A stretch of 64,000 nucleotides of DNA from assembly GCF_009709615.1 (NCBI RefSeq), contig NZ_WJYA01000004.1:765804-829803 (forward strand). The letters are read 5' to 3'. Below the pieces are notes generated by a model. That model searched no databases. It was not told the DNA's origin and saw nothing but the letters and a program-made list of their open reading frames with translations. The position numbers and the translations under genes were made by a program. Within the stretch, counting starts at the first letter, position 1. Every line of letters begins with the position of its first letter. Of this stretch, positions 57,287 through 64,000 are shown piece by piece. This DNA is from Winogradskyella ouciana (GTDB lineage Bacteria > Bacteroidota > Bacteroidia > Flavobacteriales > Flavobacteriaceae).

Positions 57287-57570
57287 AGCATAAAGGAATT
57301 GGTTGTTGCTCGACATTTTTTCAGAGAGCAACCACCGATTCCCTTGAATTTCGGACCTACTGGTCAAGCGTAAGATTATAAAATTAAAAACTAACTATTT
57401 TTAAAATAGATAATAAATTTATATTTAATAGTTTTTGTCAATTAGAATTGATTTACTTTAAGTGCGTTTTAAAGTGTTTTTAAAATCACTATTTATGATT
57501 GTAAGTTTTGTATGAATTTATAGCCTTAAAATGCTTAAAATAAATTTTAATATAAAATTGAGGACTCTAT
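57287..57570. other. Intergenic region with duplicated gene tail and AT-rich spacer
   Basis: 57287-57373 is an in-frame open extension of the DUF3467 gene after its stop, ending in the second tail copy. An inverted copy of about 20 bp (57293-57312) can pair with either tail copy; with copy 2 it would form a 19-bp imperfect stem around a loop of about 13 nt. From 57374 to 57570 the DNA is very AT-rich, and no gene or clear promoter was seen. Confidence 0.7.
57326..57373 (+). repeat. Direct repeat copy 2: duplicated DUF3467 tail
   Basis: 46 of 48 bases match 57239-57286. It has its own TAA in the same frame as the gene. No start codon precedes it, so it is not an independent gene. Confidence 0.93.
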
Positions 57571-57615
57571 CAACTAAAAAGCCCTTTGAATTAAATTCAA
57601 AGGGCTTTTTAGTTG
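57571..57615. terminator. Perfect bidirectional terminator
   Basis: 21-bp perfect arms (57571-57591 and 57595-57615) with a 3-nt loop contain AAAAAGCCCTTTGAAT and its complement, giving T-runs on both strands. It serves both the plus-strand DUF3467 side and the minus-strand Fe-S gene. Confidence 0.93.
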
Positions 57616-57627
57616 CTTCAATTTTTT

Positions 57628-57858
57628 TTAAGCAACCTTCTTTTTGTTTAAATGATACTTTAAAGCACCCGATGGACATTTATCAATCTGACAAATGATG
57701 GCATCTGTATTAGCACCATCTAAATCAATCCACGGAATAACAGAGTTTCTAAATACTTCAGAGAGTTGTAAAAGGCAAATGCCTGCATTTGCACAACAAT
57801 TGGGTTGGTAAGTAACGGTAATGTCTTCGTTACTGAAAACGTTTGCATTTATATCCAT
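57628..57858 (-). CDS. Small divergent 4Fe-4S mono-cluster protein (Fer4_19/YjdI-like)
   Basis: 76 residues. Cysteines lie in NCCANAGIC near 20-28 and CQIDKCPSGAL near 56-66, matching the divergent 4Fe-4S mono-cluster family. The proline in KCPSGAL is typical of ferredoxin-type ligands. A role as a small electron carrier or Fe-S sensor is inferred from the family. Single gene ending at the bidirectional terminator. Confidence 0.85.
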   Translation of the reverse strand: MDINANVFSNEDITVTYQPNCCANAGICLLQLSEVFRNSVIPWIDLDGANTDAIICQIDKCPSGALKYHLNKKKVA

Positions 57859-57998
57859 AATAAGTAGATTAGTTTGGGGTTAATCTTAAATTAAAGTAAA
57901 TATTGCATTTCAAGAGTAATCAAAATATCGATAAAAAACAAATAACCTCGACTAAATACTGTTTTTTTAACATCCATTCGATGAAATGCATAGATGTT

Positions 57999-59588
57999 TT
58001 ATTCAAACTCTGAGGTCATATGAAAGGTAATACTCGGATATTTTTGTTGGGTCATTTGCAATGAAAACATTGAATCCGCTAAAAATACTAACTGATTTTG
58101 CTTGTCTCTTGCTAAGTAACGTTGCTTTACTCTTAGGAATTCCTTAAATTCCTCACTTTTTTCATTATCCGTTTGTACCCAACAGGCTTTATGTACGTTT
58201 AGGTTTTCATAAGTACATTTGGCACCATACTCATGCTCAAGTCTATATTGAATGACTTCATATTGAAGCGCACCAACAGTACCTATAACCTTTCTTCCAT
58301 TATAATCTAAGGTAAATAATTGGGCTACACCTTCGTCCATTAATTGATCTATACCTTTGTAAAGCTGCTTTGCTTTCATTGGGTCAGCATTATTGATATA
58401 TCTAAAGTGCTCAGGTGAAAAACTAGGGACACCTTTGTAATTAATGATTTCCCCTTCGGTGAGTGTATCTCCAATTTTAAAATTACCTGTGTCTTGTAAA
58501 CCCACAATATCTCCAGGATAAGAGATATCTACAATTTCTTTTTTCTCGGCAAAGAAAGCATTTGGACTCGAAAATTTAAGTTTCTTGTTGTGTCTAACAT
58601 GTAAGTATGGAGTATTTCGTTTAAATTCTCCTGAAACAATTTTAACAAATGCTAACCGATTTCTATGGTTAGGGTCCATATTCGCATGAATCTTAAACAC
58701 AAACCCTGTAAATTTGTCTTCCTCGGGCTTAATTAACCGTTCTTCACTTTGTTTAGGTCTTGGTTTTGGTGCAATTTCCACAAAGCAATCCAATAACTCT
58801 CTAACCCCAAAGTTGTTTAAGGCAGACCCAAAAAAAACGGGTTGTAAGTCACCGTTCAAATATTGTTCTTTATTGAATTTTGGATAAATACCTTTAACAA
58901 GTTCTATCTCATCTCTTAATGTGTTTGCAGCTTTATCTCCAATTAGTGTATTAAGGTCTGAAGAAGTTATATCATTAACCTCAATGGTTTCTTCAATATC
59001 TTTTCTGCTATTTCCGCTAAATAAATTGATGTTATTTTCCCATATATTATATATACCCTTAAAATCGTAACCCATACCAATAGGAAAACTAAGCGGTGTT
59101 ACCCTTAAACCTAGTTTTTGTTCAACCTCATCCAAAAGATCAAAAGCATCTTTACCTTCACGATCTAGCTTGTTAATGAAGACTATCATCGGTATGTTTC
59201 GCATACGACAAACTTCAACCAGTTTTTCGGTTTGTTCCTCTACACCCTTGGCAACATCAATGACTACGATAACGCTGTCTACTGCAGTTAAGGTTCTAAA
59301 TGTATCTTCGGCAAAATCTTTGTGTCCTGGAGTATCAAGGATGTTAATCTTTATACCGTCATACTCAAATGCTAATACAGAAGTAGCAACAGAAATACCA
59401 CGCTGACGCTCAATTTCCATAAAATCGCTCGTGGCACCCTTTTTTATCTTATTGCTTTTTACAGCACCTGCTTCTTGTATGGCGCCACCAAATAGTAGTA
59501 ATTTTTCGGTAAGGGTTGTTTTACCAGCATCAGGATGGGATATAATTCCAAAGGTACGTCGTCTATTTATTTCTTTAATAAAACTCAT
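57999..59588 (-). CDS. prfC: Peptide chain release factor 3
   Basis: 529 residues, the usual length. GTPase motifs SHPDAGKTTLTEKL (17-30), the DTPGHKDFAEDT block near 86-97 and NKLDREGKD near 140-148, then the RF3-type domains II and III. It recycles RF1/RF2 from the ribosome after peptide release. Divergent from the giant adhesin gene. Confidence 0.97.
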   Translation of the reverse strand: MSFIKEINRRRTFGIISHPDAGKTTLTEKLLLFGGAIQEAGAVKSNKIKKGATSDFMEIERQRGISVATSVLAFEYDGIKINILDTPGHKDFAEDTFRTLTAVDSVIVVIDVAKGVEEQTEKLVEVCRMRNIPMIVFINKLDREGKDAFDLLDEVEQKLGLRVTPLSFPIGMGYDFKGIYNIWENNINLFSGNSRKDIEETIEVNDITSSDLNTLIGDKAANTLRDEIELVKGIYPKFNKEQYLNGDLQPVFFGSALNNFGVRELLDCFVEIAPKPRPKQSEERLIKPEEDKFTGFVFKIHANMDPNHRNRLAFVKIVSGEFKRNTPYLHVRHNKKLKFSSPNAFFAEKKEIVDISYPGDIVGLQDTGNFKIGDTLTEGEIINYKGVPSFSPEHFRYINNADPMKAKQLYKGIDQLMDEGVAQLFTLDYNGRKVIGTVGALQYEVIQYRLEHEYGAKCTYENLNVHKACWVQTDNEKSEEFKEFLRVKQRYLARDKQNQLVFLADSMFSLQMTQQKYPSITFHMTSEFE

Positions 59589-59610
59589 ATTGTCTAATTG
59601 AAGGCGGCTG

Positions 59611-59618
59611 CAAATATA
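59611..59618 (-). promoter_or_regulatory. Putative -7 box of prfC
   Basis: On the minus strand the sequence reads TATATTTG, a perfect TAnnTTTG match, 22 bp upstream of the prfC ATG. No TTTG was seen 19 bp further upstream. Confidence 0.5.
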
Positions 59619-59936
59619 CTATGATTATTATATTAATTTTTTTTTATTAAAAACCAATATGGATATAATTACGTAAGAATAAAAAAAAGATTTAAATCTT
59701 TTTCTTAATTTTACCTTAAGAAAATTTTAAGAGAATTTTTCTTACTAACGGAAGTTGATTAATAGCAAATCTCTTCTCATAATTTTTATAAAACATTGTT
59801 TAAAAGACCATTAAGTCTACTGATATTTTTTGACTTATGCTTAAATATTGCATAGGGTAAAATGATAGAGAAGTGCCTTATTAATGAAATTATATAATAA
59901 GATGTTCATTTTTATAACGAATGATCTTACATAAAA

Positions 59937-59967
59937 TTTGTTTTTTACACTTTATCGAATATATTTG
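59937..59967 (+). promoter_or_regulatory. Consensus Bacteroidota promoter for the adhesin gene
   Basis: TTTG (59937-59940), exactly 19 bp, TATATTTG (59960-59967). The 11-bp direct repeat CACTTTATCGA occurs at 59948-59958 and 59968-59978, one copy on each side of the -7 box with a 20-bp period, suggesting an operator. Confidence 0.8.
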
Positions 59968-60035
59968 CACTTTATCGACAAGTATGACTTGTTGTTTATA
60001 AATAAAATTGAATTATACATCAACTATATAACACT

Positions 60036-63000
60036 ATGAAAATCTCTACTCGATTCTCAAACCTAAAAAACACTGGTTTTTTATTTCTACTAATAGGATT
60101 ATTATCATTTAATGTTGGTCGAGGGCAATCAATTGCAGCAACAGATGGTGGCTCGCCATGCTCAAATTGTGCACCTCCTGGTTGGGTTGATGCTACAGGA
60201 ACACCTGATGTTTCCAGTTCTACCCAAGCTGCAGCACCTCCGTTGACAGGAGGTGGTGCTACGTGGAATGTGCCTGGTAATGTCTTGCCATTACCTCCAA
60301 ATAATCATGGAGATTGGATTTCACTAAGAGATTTAGGGCCTTCATTTACCGAGGAGATTGTTTCAACCACGATGACTGGTTTAACGGTTGGAAGAGATTA
60401 TGAAGTAGTTTTATACACTTTATCTGCATTAACCTTGAATGATGGAAATAATGGTGATTATTATGCAGGAACTTACATAGATCTATTTAGATATAGGCTA
60501 GGGTCTAACCCAATTCAGGTATTAAGCAGTATAAGCCAAGATGTTTGGGGGATTAACAAGTTTAGATTTACGGCAACAGCAACAACAGAAACATTACAAT
60601 TATTGCCAGGTCAAAATGGTGCCGGGCAACCGAGAATTAACTACGAGACGATTCAGATTTCAATAAGTCTTAATGCCATAAACACGGCTCCTGTAGCTGA
60701 TAATAATTCTGATACTACACCTTTCAATACAGCCACTACATTTAATGTTACTAGTACCGATGTAGATTTTGACGGAAATATAGATGACTCATCGGTTGAT
60801 CTAGATGTTTCCACATTAGGTATTCAAAGCTCAATAACTACAGCTGAAGGAGATTGGTCGGTTGATGTAAATGGTAATGTAACGTTTACTCCGACAACAG
60901 GATTCTCTGGAGTAGCAAACTTAGATTATACTGTACAAGATGATTATGTATTGGATGGCCTACCTCAACCCGCTACATCAAATCAAGCAACATTGACTGT
61001 TACGGTTAATCCATTACCACCATGTAATATTACTGATATAAGTTCATCTAATATTGATACGTGTAACGACAATGGCACTCCTAGTGATATAACCGACGAT
61101 ACATTTACTGCTGATATAACAATTACTTTTTCCGGTGCACCAGCGACAGGAACTTTAGATCTTTCAGGTGATGGAACTGCATCAGTGTCTGTAGTTGGAT
61201 TGACTTCACCACATACTTTTGTGGATGTAGTGTTACCAGCAGATGGTGAAGCTATAGATTTAACAGCAACATTCTCAGATGATGTTTCCTGTACATTAAA
61301 TAATTCTAATGTGACTACTGCACCATTTGAGTGTAGTGATGATGCTTGCCCGGATGCAATCCCTACAGGTAGTCCAACAGCACCACTAGCATCTGGAGAT
61401 GTTACATTCAATATCACAGGTATTGGTGGTACGGCCGGAGCATTTTTAAATTCTATAAGTGTTTCTGGTGAACCAAATCCTTTTACAGGTATTTATGAGC
61501 CATCTACTGTAGAATACCAATTTACTTTCCCAGCACAGACAAATCAATACATGTATGATATGGGAGTTCTAGGCTCTAATATCAATGATAATCCAGATAT
61601 ATTTAATGCAGAATTATTAGAATCATATTCTAATAAAGAATTAACGAATTATTTTTCTGCAGACAATGGAGTGGCTCCAGGAATTACTCCTGCAGATTTT
61701 ATGTTGATTAGGTATGATGCACCAATTACAGCTGCAGCCAATAGATATATGGTTGCTACTGAAAGAGGTGGAAACATTTCATATAGAATTCAGGCTCTAG
61801 ATGCTGCCGGCAACCCAATCGGAACAGAAAGAACAACATCAGTAGCAACTTATATTGATACAGGTGTACAGGTAGACCCTACCAATTTCCCAGGTGAAAA
61901 TGCTGAAGCAAGTATTTATCCTCTAACAGCATTTGTACCATCAGGAAGTGATATTTATGGTTTTAGAATTAGATTTAGAAATTCATCATCAGGTGATGCA
62001 GGAGATGGAAAAGTATTCGTTTTATATGACCCTGCGTTTTTAACGCCTCCACCAACAATTGAGGCAACAACAAGTGCGGTTCAACCAACATGCCCAACAA
62101 ATTTGGGATCGATAACTATTGATGCCACAGATAATGGAGGCGGAACAATAGAATATAGTGTTAATGGTGCTGCAGGACCGTGGCAAATATCAAATGTATT
62201 TAACAATCTAACTCCAGGAACATATACTCCAGCAGTAAGATATCAATCTACGCCAACTTGTTTGGCTGAGTCTATTAATCCTATTACACTGGAGGACTCA
62301 GGATTTAATATAACTGCAATAACAGCATCAGATATAACCGCTTGTAACAATAATGGAACACCAAGTGACATTTCTGATGACACGTTTACAGCTGATATTA
62401 CAGTAACTTTTGATGGGTCTCCAGGTACTGGTACTTTAGATTTAACAGGTGATGGTTCAGCATCAGTTTCAGCAGTAGGATTAACATCACCTCATACATT
62501 TAATGATATTGTTTTTTCGGCTAATGGCAATGATGTTTCTTTAACAGCAGCATTTTCAGATGCTCCAACATGTACATTTACAGATACTGCTGTTTTCACG
62601 GCACCAACAGAATGTAGCGATGATGCTTGTAATGATGCGATTCCGACAGGCAATCCAACAGCGCCATTGGCGTCAGGTGATGTAACTTTTGATATAACAG
62701 GGACAGGAGGTGCTGCTGGCGCAGTATTGAATTCGGTCACCGTAACTGGTGAGCCAAACCCTTTCTCAGGTTTTTATGTGCCTTCTACAGTAAATTATTC
62801 GTTTGCAAATCCAGCTGCTGCAAATCAATATATATATGACATGGGTACTTTAGGTGCCAATATTACTGATGGACCAGCGATATTTGATCCAGAACTATTA
62901 GATGCCTATAGAGATAGAGATTTAACGAATTACTTATCTACAGATAACAATATTGACCCAGTTGATTTTGTTGACTTTATGTACGATGCTCCAATTGCAG

Positions 63001-64000
63001 CTGCAGCTAATAGGTATATGGTAGCCTCAGAACGTAATGGTAATAATTCATACAGAATTCAGGCATTAGATGCAACAGGAAACCCTATAGGTACATTAGT
63101 TGTTACTTCTACGGGTACTTATATGGATACTGGCATTCAAGTAGATGCGGCCAACTTCCCTGGTCAAAATATTGAAATGAGTATATACCCATTAACCGCT
63201 TTTGTAACATCAGGAACTGATATATACGGATTTAGAATTAGATTTAGAAACTCATCTTCAGGTGATGGAGGAGACGGTAAGGTATTTGTGATGTATGATC
63301 CAGCATTTTTAATTCCTCCACCTACAATAGAACCTACAACTAGTGCTGTACAACCAACATGCCCAGATAATGAAGGATCAATAACAATTGACGCAACAGA
63401 TAATGGAGGAGGAACAATTGAGTATAGTATTAATGGTGCTGCAGGGCCTTGGCAAACATCAAATGTTTTTAATAATTTACCTCCAAATATATATACGCCT
63501 GCAGTAAGATACCAATCAACACCAGCATGTTTAGCCGTTTCAAATAACGCTATAACATTAAATAGTAATGTTTGTCCGGTTATCGCTATAGAGAAGACCA
63601 GTAGTTTAGACCTAGGAGTTGATGGAGTAGCCAGTGTAGGAGATATCATTACTTACACCTATACAGTCACCAACACAGGTAACACGACCTTATTTGATGT
63701 TAGTGTCACAGAAGACGCAGCGGACTTTACAGGAACGGGTACCTTACCAACACCGACCTATGTCAGTGGAGGAACGGACGAAGACGGAGAAGCCGACCTG
63801 GAAGATATGGTAGTAGGTAGTGGAACGATAGTTTACACAGCGACCTATGCGATCACCCAGGCTGATATCGATGCAGGTATCGTAACGAATCAGGCGATAG
63901 CCGATAGTGATGACCCAAGCGGCAATCCAGTAACGGACGATAGTGATGATCCAGCAGATCCAACCGGAACGGACGATCCAACAGATACGACGATTCCACA
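60036..64000 (+). CDS. Giant secreted multi-domain adhesin-like protein, 3'-truncated by the window edge
   Basis: At least 1321 codons, open to the window end. Signal peptide [19 protein letters not shown]...GRGQ (residues 1-31), then a Cys-containing beta domain (about 40-210), an Ig/cadherin-like domain (about 215-327, [20 protein letters not shown]), two tandem repeats of about 427 and 423 residues (from 330 and 757), and the start of a DUF11/DUF7507-type domain (from about 1182, [11 protein letters not shown]) with [13 protein letters not shown]. The end of each repeat (TSAVQPTCP...[13 protein letters not shown]...[11 protein letters not shown]) resembles SprB-type repeats of gliding motility adhesins. 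Probably exported to the cell surface, perhaps by the type 9 system; the C-terminal signal is outside the window. Confidence 0.85.
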   Translation, partial: MKISTRFSNLKNTGFLFLLIGLLSFNVGRGQSIAATDGGSPCSNCAPPGWVDATGTPDVSSSTQAAAPPLTGGGATWNVPGNVLPLPPNNHGDWISLRDLGPSFTEEIVSTTMTGLTVGRDYEVVLYTLSALTLNDGNNGDYYAGTYIDLFRYRLGSNPIQVLSSISQDVWGINKFRFTATATTETLQLLPGQNGAGQPRINYETIQISISLNAINTAPVADNNSDTTPFNTATTFNVTSTDVDFDGNIDDSSVDLDVSTLGIQSSITTAEGDWSVDVNGNVTFTPTTGFSGVANLDYTVQDDYVLDGLPQPATSNQATLTVTVNPLPPCNITDISSSNIDTCNDNGTPSDITDDTFTADITITFSGAPATGTLDLSGDGTASVSVVGLTSPHTFVDVVLPADGEAIDLTATFSDDVSCTLNNSNVTTAPFECSDDACPDAIPTGSPTAPLASGDVTFNITGIGGTAGAFLNSISVSGEPNPFTGIYEPSTVEYQFTFPAQTNQYMYDMGVLGSNINDNPDIFNAELLESYSNKELTNYFSADNGVAPGITPADFMLIRYDAPITAAANRYMVATERGGNISYRIQALDAAGNPIGTERTTSVATYIDTGVQVDPTNFPGENAEASIYPLTAFVPSGSDIYGFRIRFRNSSSGDAGDGKVFVLYDPAFLTPPPTIEATTSAVQPTCPTNLGSITIDATDNGGGTIEYSVNGAAGPWQISNVFNNLTPGTYTPAVRYQSTPTCLAESINPITLEDSGFNITAITASDITACNNNGTPSDISDDTFTADITVTFDGSPGTGTLDLTGDGSASVSAVGLTSPHTFNDIVFSANGNDVSLTAAFSDAPTCTFTDTAVFTAPTECSDDACNDAIPTGNPTAPLASGDVTFDITGTGGAAGAVLNSVTVTGEPNPFSGFYVPSTVNYSFANPAAANQYIYDMGTLGANITDGPAIFDPELLDAYRDRDLTNYLSTDNNIDPVDFVDFMYDAPIAAAANRYMVASERNGNNSYRIQALDATGNPIGTLVVTSTGTYMDTGIQVDAANFPGQNIEMSIYPLTAFVTSGTDIYGFRIRFRNSSSGDGGDGKVFVMYDPAFLIPPPTIEPTTSAVQPTCPDNEGSITIDATDNGGGTIEYSINGAAGPWQTSNVFNNLPPNIYTPAVRYQSTPACLAVSNNAITLNSNVCPVIAIEKTSSLDLGVDGVASVGDIITYTYTVTNTGNTTLFDVSVTEDAADFTGTGTLPTPTYVSGGTDEDGEADLEDMVVGSGTIVYTATYAITQADIDAGIVTNQAIADSDDPSGNPVTDDSDDPADPTGTDDPTDTTIP
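61023..62303 (+). repeat. Adhesin tandem repeat, unit 1
   Basis: 1281 bp (427 codons), starting [10 protein letters not shown] and containing [33 protein letters not shown] and [15 protein letters not shown]. Its codons align in phase with unit 2. Confidence 0.88.
62304..63572 (+). repeat. Adhesin tandem repeat, unit 2
   Basis: 1269 bp (423 codons), starting [10 protein letters not shown] and containing [33 protein letters not shown] and [15 protein letters not shown]. Differs from unit 1 by many substitutions and by net loss of four codons, so the duplication is not recent. Confidence 0.88.

Larger units (their letters stand above)
59589..60035. other. 447-bp divergent intergenic region between prfC and the adhesin gene
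   Basis: Very AT-rich. It holds a -7 box for prfC on the minus strand (59611-59618), a full promoter for the adhesin gene (59937-59967) with flanking direct repeats, and a 68-bp leader before the adhesin ATG. No ORF of note was seen in between. Confidence 0.7.

Noticed and set aside
57185..57367. Minus-strand frame with a repeated SRSEIQGNRWLL peptide
   Set aside because: It is the antisense of the duplicated DUF3467 tail; the repeat is explained by the sense-strand duplication.
59648..59760. AT-rich inverted segments between prfC and the adhesin promoter
   Set aside because: Pairing is what low-complexity A/T runs give by chance; no strong stem or T-tail was found.
60983..63649. Several minus-strand reading frames within the adhesin gene
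   Set aside because: They are antisense to a continuous coding frame that runs from 60036 to the window end with clear domain repeats; the antisense frames repeat only because the sense DNA repeats.

Overview
This window comes from a member of the Bacteroidota, most likely the family Flavobacteriaceae (inference from content; genus not determinable here). The DNA is AT-rich. Shine-Dalgarno sequences are not evident. Several genes follow the TTTG-N18/19-TAnnTTTG promoter of this phylum. Many exported proteins have short signal peptides ending in a Bacteroidota-style AQ or GQ. The ribosomal and RNA polymerase proteins look flavobacterial.

Layout. (1) 1-1726 is the 3' part of typA. (2) 1.8-17.8 kb is a surface-polysaccharide locus. 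It holds four GT2 and two GT4-like glycosyltransferases, two SAM methyltransferases, two multi-membrane proteins of possible GT-C type, two adjacent paralogous Wzx-type flippases, a DegT-family sugar aminotransferase overlapping a FemAB/GNAT-like gene, and an FdtA-like dTDP-sugar ketoisomerase. Together these suggest synthesis of a 3-amino-3,6-dideoxyhexose and assembly of a lipid-linked glycan. (3) 17.8-42.9 kb is mixed housekeeping and envelope genes: ftsE, a secreted beta-helix protein, a giant TPR protein with a partner outer-membrane barrel, a sterol-desaturase-like hydroxylase with a glycerophosphodiesterase lipoprotein, a NamZ/DUF1343 lipoprotein, an FtsX-like permease, a cysteine/cystathionine synthase, an EEP hydrolase, DUF2851, PspC, a K+ channel, an AGCS symporter, a helix-hairpin-helix protein, an acyl-CoA dehydrogenase, a XerC/D-like recombinase and hpf. 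(4) 43.3-56.7 kb is the translation/transcription core: tRNA-Thr, tRNA-Tyr, tRNA-Gly, tRNA-Thr, tuf, tRNA-Trp, secE, nusG, rplK, rplA, rplJ, rplL, rpoB, rpoC. (5) 56.9-59.6 kb holds a DUF3467 gene with a duplicated 3' end, a small Fe-S protein and prfC. (6) From 60036 to the window end runs an unfinished giant secreted adhesin with two 1.27-1.28 kb tandem repeats.

The most unusual signal is a set of short interspersed elements. Four sites carry degenerate arrays with a 7-bp period (10080, 30992, 32523/32589, 52350). A 28-bp array inside the aminotransferase gene matches the intergenic array at 32523 at 27 of 28 positions on the opposite strand. A separate palindromic element (TGTCATTGCGAG...GGCAATCTC) occurs between divergent genes at 25906 and again, in frame, inside the NamZ-like gene at 30836. 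Elements of both kinds therefore appear able to enter coding sequence and survive as peptide insertions. No CRISPR array, IS element, prophage or recognisable defence system was seen.
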